Source: Marsupella aquatica | Taxonomy: Eukaryota > Marchantiophyta | Direction of reading: 5' to 3' | Assembly: GCA_973895155.1 (NCBI GenBank) | Contig: OZ316899.1 | Location: 15,190,001-15,254,000 of the forward strand | DNA: 64,000 nt | In this document: positions 11,886-25,114 of the stretch, piece after piece | Numbering within the stretch: position 1 is the stretch's first letter | Layout of the letters: each line of letters starts with the position of its first letter | Made by a program: the position numbers and the translations under genes | Notes under the pieces: model-generated | Database searches by the model: none | What the model was told of the DNA's origin: nothing | Seen by the model: only the letters and a program-made list of their open reading frames with translations

Positions 11886-12180
11886 TGTGACTCATTTTGG
11901 CTCATGTGACTTCATTGTGACTCAACGTGACTTGACCCACGTTATGACCCTTGGAGTTGCAAAAGTTGAGACCAAAAAAGGGAAGTCACTATTGATACTG
12001 GGCGTTGCAACTTGCTTGATACCCATTTGTGACTGATCTGTGACTTTATTGTGGAGTCTAGCCTTGTTTCTACGTGACTGCAATATGACTTCAGCGAGTC
12101 ACATCGTAAGTCACATACATGACTTACCCGCATTCAACAACAACTAGCGTGTGACCATTTAGTGTCACATGAGAGACTAA
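11886..12180. repeat. Subterminal repeat cluster (TGTGACT in both orientations)
   Basis: TGTGACTC, TGTGACTT, CGTGACTT, AAGTCAC and AGTCACAT occur about fifteen times in 290 bases, in both orientations. This is the expected pattern of binding sites for an En/Spm TnpA-like protein. The gene for such a protein ends about 520 bases away at 12705. Confidence 0.55.
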
Positions 12181-12704
12181 TGGAGACCCTGGCCCGCGTC
12201 ACACAACAGAACCATTTGGGACTCTATATACTCATGTTTATAACTAATAAGGTTCACATGCAAGTTATAACCATGACTAATGAACACAGAGGGATAGTTC
12301 ATAAGGAGAGAGAGCACTCCATATTACAATACATAGAAACCTGATGTTCTAACTTTAGAAATATAACACATTGAATACAAGAAATGAACATAGCATGAAT
12401 GACATCCACATGAAACAAAGCATCATATAAGCAGATCCTACATAAAACATTCATAAGAATTAAACACAATCACAATCTTGCTAAAAAATGAAGATCATTT
12501 GAATTCCAATGGAATAGTTTACAATGTGATCAATGTAATTCAGACAAAACAGGAACTCATAATTGATGACTGCAGGATGAGATAACTGAAAGCACATGCA
12601 TGATACTATGAATCTCCAAGAGGACATGATTCTTGTACTGCTTCTTGACATCTAAAATCTACATAACATGACTCACACTACAAACAAATAATGGCATGAC
12701 ATTG

Positions 12705-15700
12705 TCATGGATCCTCTATGAACTTGCTTGGCCATAATACCAAAGAACCTGCAGCATCTCCAAGTGTCTTTTGAGGAGGATCATCATTTGTGTTTGGAAT
12801 GGGAAGGACAACTTTAGGTTTCACTAGTAATGTGACTAACACTACTGAATAACCTGGGGGAATCCTCTTGCCATGGAACGTTGTGGAACCAACCTGCACT
12901 CTGCCAAATCCTACTCGTGTTCCATTCTCATCAACAGCTAACAAGCCACTTTGTCCCTCAGCATTAGGTGCTTTCCCCACTTCCACCTTAGATCTTTCTG
13001 CCAGCACCATTCTTGGAGGTTTGTATGAAACCTTTGACGTGGCTCTGCTCCCACCAGCAGACTTGCTTCGTGTGCGCATGCTTCCTCTCTTCATAGTAGT
13101 GAAGCTAGGCTCAGTAGGTTCCTTTGTTAGGACTGTCACAGTAGCAGGTTCATCACCTGGGAGTGTCATACCAACTAACTGTTTGGTTGGATTTATCTCA
13201 ACAAGAGGCACACCTGTCATTGAGAATGATACATTCTGCAAATCATTTATCTCTGCAATGGAGTCAAGATCTACATAGCATGAATCTGGCTCAATGGTAT
13301 CATTGTCATGCTTGCTGATATCCTCATTTGCCCCAACATTGATATCATCCACTCCCTTGCCAATGTCATCCTCATCCAAACATGGTTGACTGCCCTCTGT
13401 CAAACAAGTTGCTTGTACAGACTGCAACTTTGTTGCCTCTAAATTACAGCGAGTATTTGCCAGGTTCTCATACTTCTTCTCTGTAGCACCTATCTTATTC
13501 TCTATGGACACAACAACCACAATATATGTTACTGAAAATAACACATTCAACAAACAATGTCAATTCAAACTATACATTTAATAATCATATCCCACACAAT
13601 TGTAAAGGCCTTACCTTCAAGCCTACATGTCGTTGGCATGCCAGAAGAGTGCATCGACTTTGCCACCTCAAGTGGTGATGGTGGAACTCCTGCAGAATTG
13701 GAATCAATTTATCTCTCACCGACACAACAGCTTCCATTAATGTCTTGAAGTTCACATGGAACAAGTCAGTCAATGAATTCAAACGTTCATTGATCTCTGG
13801 AAGACATGTTTCGACAGCCTTCAAACGACCACTTATCTCTGTAAGTGAAGATCCACCTCCCTACATGACACAGGGGTATAGGTTCAATCACTCCATATGA
13901 AATGTTGGGCAATATATGCACAATCAATGTTATATACAGTGTACACCTGAAATTCAACGCGGGTCATTCAATTACCAATCAGAACTCATATAACTTACAT
14001 GCTTGGAGGATTCAGATGCACCCTCTTGAGCTCGGGTGTTCACAATTTCAGCCCTCAACTCTTCTTTTGAAGGGCTTTGCCCCAATTGGGCTTTCTGCAC
14101 ATGCATGGCAAACACAAGTTATCGATCAATATTCAGGGAACGTACACTAAAAAACAAAGTTTACATGTATGGGTTTACACTAAAAAACAGTACACAGTGT
14201 AGCATAAATTACATAGCTAGGCCATTCATTCTTACCAAACGTTTAGCTGTCGGTGCAGTGCCGGTCCTTCCTGTCAGATTAGGGTTCTGAACACTCAACC
14301 TGGCCTCGGTCATCTGTGAACTCTTCTTTTTTGAAGCATCTGTTACAAAATAAGCTACTAACCTTGCCCACACTTTATCATCACAACTGGCTGGTGGAGG
14401 CATATCTGGCTTCTCCCCACCTTCCTTCCAAGCCTTATGCATTCTCCACCTCTCTTGCTTGATGATTTTACCTGTTGTACTCTCTAGGCAACCTATGTCC
14501 ACGCCATCATCACTGCCCACATAATTCCATTTGGCAACAACATTTTCACATACAGTCTTCCAATCTTTTGGATGTTGTTTTTTAAAATTAATAACACTCA
14601 CATCTAACCAACGCAATACTTCAGCTTTCAAATCAGCATGCCATCGGTTCTTGCGAGGACACTCAACATCCACCCATTGTCTCTCATTCAACTTTACGTT
14701 CCCTTTCTTTGTCACCTCCCCTCGTGCACTGCTCTTGGTAGTACTGGGCGTTGTATTGGCCACCCCTTCATTCACCCTACCTGGGGTTCTGAAGCCACCT
14801 GGGAAAATACAATGCCATTCATGCTTGAGAACTACATACAGCAGAACAGATGACGACAACATTCAATGCTTCACTTCAAGAAAAATTCTTCAAACATACA
14901 TACCTGTAGCTCTGCCTGTAGATGCCTGTGCAGGGACTGCACTCTGAAATTGTTGCGACCCTGGACCACCTGTCCAGCCTAGTACAGGGGCCGGATGATG
15001 TCACTTTCTAGGTATGTGTGTGCAAACATATGTACTGAAAACTAAGTACAAACTGTAGGAAAACAACTGAACATTCACCGACATACCTGTCCCCCTTCCG
15101 TGCTGCATCTGCATAGGGGCATTAGTGAATACTTGAGTCAATGGTTCGACTGTCCAACCTGCACACATACATTTTCTATCATTATACATGTGCAGAATCC
15201 CCCCCACATGAATGGACTCCAGATATAATGAGTTCTTCCATTGCTGACAAGATCAGACATTACCTGCCCCTCTTTCAACGTTTGTAGGTACTGTATTTTG
15301 ATATCCTTGCCAATTACCTTCACCACCTTCCCAACCTTGTTCATTCCACGACCCACCACCATCCTCCCAACCTGGTTCAATCCATGTCTGTCCTTGTGGA
15401 CATTGGAACTGATCATTACTAGCATTTGCCCAATCAGGTTGGGCAGAATCTGCATGCAATGGTAGGTGGACAGAATTTCATGTTGTCTGAATCCAATACA
15501 TCCCAAACAATGTCAAAAATTGATATGCAGTTTGAAATTCAGGAGTGCCATGCCTTCACAAAGAACTGGCATATAGATATATACTCACATCCCCATGGTT
15601 GAGGTGGACGTCCAAACCCACGAGATTGTGGGTTTGGACCTGCTCTGCCTCTACCACGGGCATAACCTAGAGCTTGCCCCCTGCCATAGTATTGGGCACC

Positions 15701-16494
15701 AGCCTGGGATCTACCACTAGTACCACCTTGCCAACCTTGATCAAAGGTCAGCCCCCCCTGCTGGTATGGTGCATGCACAGGCTTTGAAGGCAAAACAGAA
15801 CTGGCAGGACGCTGCATCACATCACCAACTACAATGTCAGGAACTAAGCAAGGTACATATGTGTAGTACTGAACATATGAAACCTCCAAATAAGAGTTTT
15901 TAACTCAAAACCTTGTTGGGAAAACTACTTACCTGTTTCTTTTGGGGCTGCTTTGCAATGTATTCATCTTCATAACCCCCATCCTCATCCATTTCCTCTG
16001 GAAAATACTCATCATCTGCATCTTCTTGTCTAGTGTCTGCACCCACCTGTGCAGCATCCATGTCATCTCCACATTCTGCCATTGTAGGTACCACCTTCTT
16101 GCTCAACCTGTCACTCCGACGCACAGGCCCAGAGATAGTGCTGGTCACCCTTCTTGCGTACTCCTTTTGTTTCTTTGAAAATGCTGTGGCTCTACGACAT
16201 TCCAATATGAGAATACAGTCACAATTTCAGTGCAACATTGAACTATTCATGTCACACAAACTCAGCGGAGGGGTGTAGTTGAGAATTGTTCCCTTACAAT
16301 TCAACCACATCCTTTTCCAGATCCAGTTCTGCGATTTTGGCTTTCACGTATGCTCGTTGTTCCATAGCTTTCCTTTCATACTCACACATCTCTGTGTCAC
16401 TCTGTTCCATCCTACTGGACCACAAAAACATGTCATCTATGGTCACCCCGTATAACACAATGCAACCACAATGACCAGGCATCCATCCATACAT
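12705..16494 (-). pseudogene. TNP1: TNP1 (TnpA-like, En/Spm second protein), many small exons
   Basis: A multi-exon minus-strand gene lies directly downstream of TNP2, as in En/Spm elements. Pieces: an EERKAMEQRA-type coiled start (16494-16294), DRLSKKVVPT with an acidic tail (16205-15931, donor CAG/GTAAGT), Gly/Arg/Gln-rich repeats (15889-15270), a PTTA/En-Spm-like domain (14862-14209) with RWRMHKAWK and WARLVAYFVTDASKKKS, a short coiled exon near 13824-13610, and a C-terminal domain (13553-12705) with VVLPIPN and TLGDAAGSLVLWPSKF matching TNP1/EN/SPM transposase (Transposase_23). Donors at 15931, 15590 and 15263 look canonical. The last exon ends in a stop near 12705. TnpA-type proteins bind subterminal repeats and assist the TNP2 enzyme. 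Intactness is not proven. Confidence 0.65.
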
Positions 16495-16566
16495 CTATGT
16501 TGCTTCAGAATTACTTTATTACACATCCTTCCCCTCACTAATGTCCATGCAAACAATTCACATTAC

Positions 16567-19500
16567 TCATGGCACAGGCACACTGTTGGCATCTGCATCT
16601 CTGAATTCGCCTCCTTCAGCAAATGCATCTACCCTTGTCACAGGAATGAAGTCCCCGCTATCATGAACTACAGGCACTTGGTCTGAACGCCGACGATCAA
16701 AGGCTCTATGAGAGTGTAAATGAAACTCAAGGTTTGATCCTTCCATCCGACGTTGCCTGGCCTGTTTATGACACACTACACGCCAACCTGGGGAGTCTTC
16801 CACATCTAGGAAGAAAGCTTGCTCCACCTAACTGGGAAACACAAATGGCTCAGACCATTCGGGCAATTTCCCTCTGAAATTGGCCAGCAAGAAACCGTCG
16901 TTGTCTCTCTTCATGGTAGCCCTGTTACCAAGCCAATCCTGCCGCACCCATGAACCTTTCATAAGAATCATAGGACTGGACACCGCCCCATAGTCCAGAG
17001 CCCATATGTCAACTAATTCTCCCACATATCCCATCTCCATCCAGGCCCTGTCATGATTGCGGCTCTGTTGCTCAAATACAATGATGAGCCCACAGTCATT
17101 CATCACCTTGTAGGCACTGTCACCATCCTTCACTCGAAAGTGATTCCCATATGCTCTCATCCATTTGTAAGTCTTCACTTTCAGGCTAGGGGCATTAGAC
17201 AGTAGGTAAACGTCTGCATCCATGTCTGGGTGGGTCTCGTGATGCTCTCTAATTGCCACTCTGATCCACTCCATGAAACCTGGAAAATTTGTTCCTACAG
17301 TGGAATGGGCCGCCTTCAATGACTCATACTCCCTGAACAAACAACCACACAGCATTAACTTGGGTAAACATGAACAGGCTGAAGGAGAAAACCACACGCA
17401 CACAACATTTAAGCTCATAGCACATGTATGCACTCACTGTATCCAGGGTTCCATCACCACAGTGTTATGCAATACAAAGTCATGTGCCAAGTCTCTCATA
17501 GATATGGTCAGGTTCTTTGTGGTTGCAGCCCCTTCCAGTACTTCACCTATCACCCCTTCCTCCTCATCAGAATTCCACACCCTGGTCTTCACATGCTCAT
17601 ATTGTGCTATGTATTCGGTCAGAAATCCCAGAGTCTCATCCTTGATGTAACCTTTAGCCATGCTTGCTTCAGGTTTGTAATATGTTCTCACGTGACCTTT
17701 GAGTAGTTTCATGTACCGTTCCAAAGGGTACAACCAATGAGCACTCACAGGCCCAAATTGGTGTAGCTCTTCCACAACATGGACAAGTAGGTGGGTCATG
17801 ACATCAAAAAATGCAGGAGGAAAATAAATCTCCAGGTCACACAGCACCTGAGCGACATCTTCTGTCAATTGTGGGAAGTGTGTTTCATCCCAAACCTTCA
17901 CACAAATACGACGAAACACATCACTGAGTCGCATGATCACATTACGAACAGGCTTCTGCAACAGGCCCCTTAGGCATAAAGGCAACACCTGTTGCAGCAA
18001 CATATGGTAGTCATGGCTTTTCATACTACCAAGCTTTCTAGTCATGATATGCTTCTTGAAAGCACTGCCATAGTTTGAAGGAACCTTCAAAGAACTCAAC
18101 CTTTGCACAAATAGTTCCCACTTTGTGTCTGTCAGAACATAGGGTGCTTGGTACTTCAAGAGCACATCAACTCTGTGGGCATGTGGCCTCAACCAAAGAT
18201 GGGGTTTCATTCCCCTCTGTTCAAGATCCAATCTCACTGAACCAGTGTCTTTCTCTCCACACAAGAATCTGAGTAGACTCTCACAAATATTCTTTTCAAT
18301 GTGCATAACATCAATGTTATGTTTGCTTGGCTCAAACTCCTGCACCGTTGCAATGCAAAAGCGTCAGCAAATGCCTCAAGTTTAGTCTCTCTCTTCGAAA
18401 TGAATGCACATGCTCTGAACCAAAACATGTATCCCAATTAGCATCAACTCCAAGAGGCTTACCCTCCAGTACTTGAGCTCCAAGTCCAATATGCTCAGTC
18501 TTTTTACACCATATCGCTTTATTGGATGACTCACTCCATCTTCCCTGCCCCCTCGTTTGATATAGTCATCCCTCAGTGCTCCCCACTGCCTGATCTCCTC
18601 TTTGGTCACTCGTGCCGGGGGTCCACGTTGCTCAATGTCATTGCCAAAGTGTGCAATCAGTGCCTGTCTTTCTCTGTAAGGGTGAGCTGCCTTCAGAAAA
18701 TGACGATGGCCCATGTATATCACTTTCTGCAGGGCTCTGGAGTACTCACTGGTGACATTGCGCCCACAGATAGTACAAGCACAATATCCTTTTGTTGTTT
18801 GGCCTGATATCATCCCATGGGCTGGGTAGTCAGCTATAGTCAGAATGACAATGGCTCTAAGGATGAATGGGTTTAACCTCCCAAGCCTCTGTAGGACATC
18901 ATATGTGAGAACTCCTTCCTCCCAAAGCTTTCTCAATTCCTCCACTAGGGGAGCCAGAAACACATCTATGTTGGCAGATGCAGCACTGTCTGGCCCTGGT
19001 ATCAGTAGGACCATCAGAACAAAAAATCGCTTTGTAGTCATCCAAGGAGGAAGGTTATAATTCAAAATAGTTACAGGCCAGCACAAAAATTTGTTGTTCT
19101 TGTCTCCAAATGGGTTTACCCCATCCAATGACAGCCCAAGTCTGAAATTCCTCGGCTCAGCAGCAAATTCGGGATACATCTCATCTATGAGTTTCCACTG
19201 CCTTGAATCTGCAGCATGTCGTTGTAGCCCATCATCACTTTTCTTGTCAGTTGCCCAAGTCATCATCTCCGAGATGGCACGGCTTCTGAACATCCGCTGA
19301 AGTCTGGGAATGAGTGGAAAATGACGAAGTACCTTGGCGGGAACCATAGACTTTCCTGAGTTCCGATACCTATGCTTCCCACACTTAGGGCATGTCAACG
19401 ATTCTTTATACTCCTTTCTGAAAAGAACATGCCCATCAGGACAGGCATGGATGGAATCATAGTTCAATCCAAGATTAGATATGCATCTTTTTGCCTCGTA

Positions 19501-20286
19501 CATGTTCTTGGGAAAAATATTACCATCTGGTAGCACAGTTGTTCGCAAGAATGCCAACAACTCAGAAACTAAAACGTTGGGGACATTGTGGTTGCCGCAA
19601 ATGTTCAGGAACATGATGACAAATCCCAGTTTAGAACATTTGCTACCGGGGTACAAAGAGTTCTTGCCTTCCTGTATTTGCAGGGGAGAGCCAAACATCC
19701 CATCATGCCCAGGGGTTTCCTGCCCTATCTCAAACTCATCAAGAGGCTCTTCGACAGGGGGCACACTTGCATCTGCAGCCGTATCCTCTTCGTTGTCCAG
19801 CCCATCGTGAAATGCATCCAAGTCTTGGAAGATGTCTCTCACCATCTCTTCCACATGAATTCCTTCGTCACGTGGTGCTGCCTGAGCACCATCCCGTTGG
19901 AGAGCTGACAACCCACAGAGACCAGCTACAACATTGTCAAATGCACCAGGTAGAACCTCACTTGCCCATCTTGCAGCATTGGCAGCATCAAATTCTAACC
20001 TCCACTCCTCGTCGGAAGAATCTTCCTCTGCAGGATCATTCCAAACTTGATGTCATGGATCTCTTCCATGAACCGCGATATGCCGCCAAACCTCATTCAG
20101 ACCCCTGGTATGGGATCCTTGGCAGATTGCACAAGGACATCTCATCCTATTGGCTCCTGAAAGTCTGGTTCGTAACCTTTCACGCTGCCAAAGCTTATTA
20201 TCATGGCGTGATATCCTTGTGGGATGATGCAAAGGCAGTGCCTGTGCTCTGGGCTGGGTTTGGGGAGGGTGGTGACCAGGGTGCAT
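16567..20286 (-). pseudogene. TNP2: TNP2 (TnpD-like) transposase, copy 1, nearly complete
   Basis: The N-terminus has a transposase-associated zinc domain (RMRCPCAICQG, then a His pair, 20165-20060). The main exon (to 18382) carries CPDGHVLF/CPKCGKHRY and the family hallmarks LSLDGVNPFGDKN and TILNYNLPPWMTTKRFFVLM. After a GTAAGC intron come HNIDVMHIEKNICESLL, the DUF4218-like FFDVMTHLLVHVVEEL (17434-18345) and DUF4216-like parts (YVGELVDIWALDYG, 16828-17335; VEQAFFLDVEDSPGWRVV, 16827-16567). Breaks: an in-frame TGA at about 20053-20055 where the third copy has Trp, and a TAG at about 16828 that may lie in a short intron. TNP2 is the catalytic DDE-type enzyme of En/Spm elements. Confidence 0.8.
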
Positions 20287-20818
20287 TGTAACAGGCTGGA
20301 AGCTCTGCAGTCATGGACAACAGTGAACAGGGATGCCTAATGGTGGTATTTGTGTTCCATATATCCCTGACTGTATGTGCCAAAAGAGTTAACATAACGT
20401 GTAATAAATTCTCACAAACCCTAAACCACCCCAAAAGAAAAAAACAGGTTTGCGAGTAGTGTACCTATTGTCAAGTGAATGACACAAAATTCCTCAATGT
20501 TTGAGGGTGTCACCACCTTCACAGCTGTCCTCAAATGTACCGCCTCTGCATGTACACCCATGACCATATCAGAGTCCAATCATGTATAGTCATAGGCACA
20601 GGTGTGAGAGCGGTATCAGATATCTCACCGCCGAGATTTGAGCCCACCCAGTACGTTTACAGTGACACCCCCAGGCAGCAGGAAACAACAATCCGCCAAC
20701 AGTAAAATAAGCCCAACTGCCACCAACCATAACAAGGTACATTAGTTCAAAGATCACATTTATTTCAATGATCTGATTTATACAAAAAAACTTGTGTCCA
20801 AATTGATGCTACTACTCC
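20287..20818. other. Spacer between BRCT relic and TNP2
   Basis: No coding signal. It is alignable with 62430-62580 plus 63145-63330 in the plus-strand copy, and lacks the roughly 560 bases that carry the F-box-like segment there. Confidence 0.55.
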
Positions 20819-21686
20819 TCACTCTGATTCAGAATCGCTAATGACCCATTCCTCACTTGTTGTCTCATAGTCCTCTCTGTAAGGATCCTGACCCTTCCGT
20901 GGCCAGGCCTCAAAAAGATCATAGTCCATTGGGTTTTGACGCTTCCCAGCTGCTACTGATTCCACAAGCCAAGCATATGAAACCACAAACACATTATGGG
21001 ACATGACATAAAAGCGAATGTCTCCCTTCCCAAACTTGCGGCAGGCTTTGGGATATGACTTAGTAATGACATGAGTGGTGTCCTCTGTTATCCTCCACTG
21101 TCCCACCTAGGTCAAGCACCGTGGACTTGTACACTTTGCACTTAACCTCTCCAATTCCCGCCTCCACAAATACCATGCTCAGCCCTTTCAGAATGGGGGT
21201 TGGTTGCTTTGTCTCCTCAGCCAACATACTCTTCAGCCTTCTAGAGCTCTGTCCTTTGTTGAGTATAGGTCCATATTGGACATCAGCAAGCCGTGCCTTT
21301 GCTTCCCAGACTTCTTGTTCAGCCCAAGCTGATGCAGTAGCTTCTTCATCCTCCCACAACTCATATTGCTCAGTATCCTGTACAATCTGATGTGCTATGG
21401 AATCTGTGATCCAAGAGGCCTCAACTACTTTTAGGCCTTGCTTAGTAATTGCAGAATTCATGTAGGACCATGACCACTTCTTTATCACTGATAGCCATGT
21501 CCCTGCAACAACATGTGTAGTCTCTGGAGTGATGTCCTGAACTACAGTGCCATGGAGCTCAGAGAATCATTTCTGTACAGTTGGCCAATGCACTTTGGTC
21601 AACCCATGCTGGCCATGGACCAAAATGGCTCTGACCCCTGTAAACACTGCTTGGTGGTCACACTTTCTACGTTTCCCAGGCTCCAT
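20819..21686 (-). pseudogene. Double-BRCT protein, copy 1, broken
   Basis: It starts MEPGKRRK at 21686 and follows the intact copy at 61577-62425 along its length. An in-frame TGA (about 21570; AGA in the other copy) lies in the first BRCT domain. A one-base loss near 21100 shifts the frame after LGGTVED, inside the second domain. The C-terminus differs from the other copy: here an acidic tail EEWVISDSESE, there a short basic end. BRCT domains bind phosphopeptides or DNA ends, commonly in repair and chromatin proteins. Confidence 0.75.
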
Positions 21687-22277
21687 GTACACACACCCTA
21701 CGTGATGATAGTGAATTTTGGAAGAATGGGTTCACCTGACAATACAAGGACAACAAAATTCCTTTTTTTTAGTTGATCTGGCCCACTGGTGCTTAGGTCC
21801 AATTTTGATAGGTACAAGGGATATCTGAACAATACGTACTAGGCACCTGCACGGATGCAGGACATTGTTTGAATATATACTACAAAATCCATATCGAAGG
21901 TGAAATGAAGTGCAACCAACTTGTCATGGCACATACATATTTTGTTGTAAAGGAGGATACGTTCAATGACAAACTTATAGGGCAATTTGATTAATTGCAT
22001 GCCTGATAATTTATACGCTTACAACTTAGAAGTCCTATTTTAATTTAGCAGTCTGATGAAAGTGTTTATGAAAATGACCACTCAGCCTAAATACTTCCAA
22101 GAAGGCTTGTAAGGATAAGTTTTTATAGGCATGTACCCAGCCACTGACGCCAGAGCACAAGATAAGTGTTGCCTATATAAACTCGCCTACCCAACTCCTT
22201 TTCAAAATTGGAATCTCTGCAATCTCAAAAAATAGTACATCCACATCAAGTGCACTGTGCATGTACAATGTTCAGCT
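21687..22277. other. Spacer between BRCT and PHD relics
   Basis: No gene seen. It corresponds to the spacer at 60979-61576 in the other copy and is weakly conserved with it. It probably holds the BRCT promoter and the PHD gene 3' end. Confidence 0.45.
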
Positions 22278-22957
22278 TCACAGCCAAGATATGTGATCTC
22301 TCACAAGAGTGCGCGAGGTAGGATCAATGGCATGGCAATGACAATAAAATATCCATCGATCAACACCATGTGCAGAGTGATCACAGATTTCTCTATCACA
22401 AGCATAACCCTCTGCTTGACGATCTTTCAGGCAATGATAGTGCCACATGGTGGGACACCTAGCACAGTGGACTATGTCAGTCTAGTACTCATGATCATGC
22501 TCACCACATGCCTTGCACCTATGAAGTGGGCAAGCTGTGGCATGAGCAGGCAAACACTCAAAACAGAAAAATCTCACACAAAAATGGTCTGGACATTTCC
22601 TAACATTTGCTGCTGCATCAACAGAGCCCTCATAGGACCCCAACTTCCCACACTGTGCACACTTAGCCTGCTTCTCCAAACAATCAGTGCACATCTAGTC
22701 TCCCTGGTGTGTTGACGGGAGGCCCACCCCTGGACAGTTGTTTTCTGCAGCAAGGTCAGACTCCGGGTTGAGGTGGAAATGCCTCATGCAAGGACCCTCA
22801 CAAATGACCAGGCCCCCACCATCGTCACAAATGGCACAACAATGAGTTGCCTTCTGGAAAATCTGACTTGCAGAGAAGTTAGTAGCATCTGCCCCAAGTA
22901 CACCTGTGTTTCTCACCTCTATCACACGCTTTTGGCTTGAATTTTAGGTCGTGCCAT
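22278..22957 (-). pseudogene. EDM2-like double-PHD protein, copy 1, broken
   Basis: It is 680 bases against 681 in the intact copy at 60298-60978. After MARPKIQA one base is missing, which shifts the start. The body keeps CAICDDGGGLVICEGPC, CTDCLEKQAKCAQCG, CFECLPAHATACPLHRC and the end GVDRWIFYCH...VRDHISWL. Two further stops break it: TAG at about 22694-22696 where the other copy has TGG (QGGWMCTD), and TAG at about 22483-22485 after EHDHEY. Three independent lesions mean this copy cannot make the full protein. Confidence 0.82.
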
Positions 22958-23655
22958 GCCTGCGCATGAGATAGACTCTACAATTTAGCAGACTGCACAG
23001 AAAGTAAAATATATTTAGCATTTAAGGTACAAAGGCATTTGCTACTGCAATGAATTGGAATGGCCACACAAGGATGCAGAGCAGACATGCTTTTGGTATG
23101 TTGAGCCCACACACAAACCTGATCCCCTAATACAATTGCTCCACCAACACCTCAATTTTAATTGTGGCTATGATTCACCAAAGGAGATCTGCAACAACAT
23201 TTCATGCATTTGAATCACATACAATAGTCGTGACATGTAAAACATGCATTCTTCGAAGAGGATTGGTATGAAGCAGTGTCATAAGGGTTGAAATTTATAC
23301 ATCCTAAATAGGCTATGATAGTGGCTGAGACAAATAAGTGATGCATAAATCACATTTTACAGGTTATCACATGGCCCATTAATTCATTGAACGTTGCAAT
23401 GTTCACCAGGTTAAAGCAGTCATGAAAGCAGTCTTTCAATAGAGACTTTTATGCGAGTTTGCTAGCCTCTTAAATTAGGATATTTTGCTTAGTGCAGGCA
23501 TAATAGGATAAGTTATGTACTGTTGGCCCTAAACCCTGGACCCAAAATTGCTCATACATCAAAATTTTAAGTAAATATCCTCTGTGTTGAAGTCAGAGTG
23601 TTAAGCTATAGGTCAATGGTATCTGGTCTGTGCATGCGGTGTGACAAGTGGTCCT
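22958..23655. other. Spacer upstream of PHD relic
   Basis: AT-rich and non-coding, aligning in part with 59639-60297 in the other copy (for example TTAGCAxAxTGCACAG-like and TTCATTGCAGTAGCAA-like stretches). It is likely to hold the promoter of the PHD gene. Confidence 0.45.
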
Positions 23656-24105
23656 CTAGAGCATGTGATCCAAACATGTGTAGACACCAAAGTCACCGGT
23701 GGTGGGGTGTGGGAGGGCAGGACAAGTGACATCACCAGGCACACTGCAGGATGGCGAGTGGTTCCAGATGATACATTGTGCTCTGTGCAAAAATTGGCAT
23801 CCAAGAGAACGGTCATCCAATTCTGGGCCAGAAGCCCTACAGGCAGGACAGTCATATTGGCAACTGTGTACACACCCTTGGCACCTAATTTGTGGCGGGT
23901 CATGTACAAGAGACACAAATACCAAGGATGTCGGGAAGGGTACTGAAGCAGGTACAAGCCGGCTGTAGTTGTTCCTGGAAACAACAGGGTACTCAAAGTA
24001 CCATGCAGACTGGGCTGGAAGGATCCCAAGTCTGACATACTCAAGGTGCAACATCTCTGCCTTGCGTGCAAGTCACACATGTTCAGCGTTGCGGGTCCTC
24101 ACCAT
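23656..24105 (-). pseudogene. Cys-rich cargo protein, copy 1, broken
   Basis: It matches the intact 149-codon frame at 59189-59638 over its full length, including CQGCVHSCQYDCPAC and the end GVYTCLDHML. The eleventh codon is TGA (CGG in the other copy), so translation from the homologous ATG at 24105 would stop at once. A second start at 24054 would still give about 132 residues. No family recognised. Confidence 0.6.
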
Positions 24106-24478
24106 AAGTGTTGCTTTTGTTGTGATGTCCTCTGTTCACGTCCTTTGATGAGCAAGGTGAGCGGGAGGTCGACTTGCCTCGCCAACAGCAACCAACCTAA
24201 ACTAATCAGTTCCCACTCATTGTCTTGGTTCCAACTAAAGGTCATAGTATACACATAGCATGAAACGTGCATAGTACATATTTGATTCTGAGTTTATGAG
24301 TTTCCTAAGACAAAGAGCTTGGTGATAAACCCATGTTCTTGACGGACATGTATATCAATCATATTAAAATCCTGTTTTTTCATCCAGAAAGACCGAAAGT
24401 CTCACCTTGCAGGTTGCAGCAGAGAGAAAAATCATTGGTTGTCGTGTTGTGCAAGTGAACCTCCACTGATGCCCCCGG

Positions 24479-25114
24479 TGTAGCCCCTCAGATGCAGGTG
24501 ACACTTACCAACTCCCAAGTTGCCTGGTCTAACAGAAAATGCTTATATCTTCAGAACTTTATAGAGCAAGTACATGATCACATACTTCTGGATCTATTCA
24601 TATTTGGAACTCTTGCCAACTACAACTCCCATTATGCACAAGCTCACATGAACAGAGAAAGATACAGAATGCATACTTACTATGACTCTAAGCACCTTCA
24701 CTACCTTGTTGAACCCAGTCCTGAAGTCTTTTCACGTGTTTGTTGTGCTGTCTCCTTTGGCACCCAACACCTTAGTCCTTGATGTAACAGAATGCAATTT
24801 TACAAGTTAGATGCTTTGGAACCTTCTATGGTCTTAGCTGAATTGATGTCATCGTAAGTGGTGAAAGACAAGGAAGACGAAAGCTGGTTGAAGAGCTGTG
24901 GACAACACACTAGCATGAAGTGCTTCAACCAATCCACTGCCAAACGGAACTCTTACACAGTCACATTCTTTCAGTAAACAGAAACTCAGTCAAACTTCAT
25001 AATCAAAGTACAGACTCTGAAGGACCAAAGGAGGATGTTGTGAGTTTCTCTGTTGTTTAATGTGTTACCCTTCTAGTTTCGAAGTTAGCAAATGCTGAAT
25101 AATGTGTCTACCAG
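24479..25114. other. No gene seen (upstream of RPL18A fragment)
   Basis: It lies just beyond the end of the cargo block similarity. Open frames here have no recognisable motifs. The last bases end TCTACCAG, a splice-acceptor-like sequence before the RPL18A exon. Confidence 0.4.

Larger units (their letters stand above)
20440..24469 (-). repeat. Cargo block, copy 1 (inverted relative to 58837-63330)
   Basis: Reversed, this block aligns gene by gene and through the spacers with 58837-63330. Shared landmarks include the start CAGTGGAGGTTCACTTGCAC (reverse at 24449-24468), the ATGGTGAGGACCCGC start of the Cys-rich ORF, and GACACCCTCAAACAT with ATTCACTTGA upstream of TNP2. Similarity ends abruptly at 24469 and 58837, in both cases just before CAGTGG. 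Confidence 0.8.

Noticed and set aside
10091-11895. Several 60-100 codon frames in the LTR of element A on both strands
   Set aside because: They fall in the LTR, are Pro/Arg-rich because of GC content, and occur again in the second LTR without conservation of frame.
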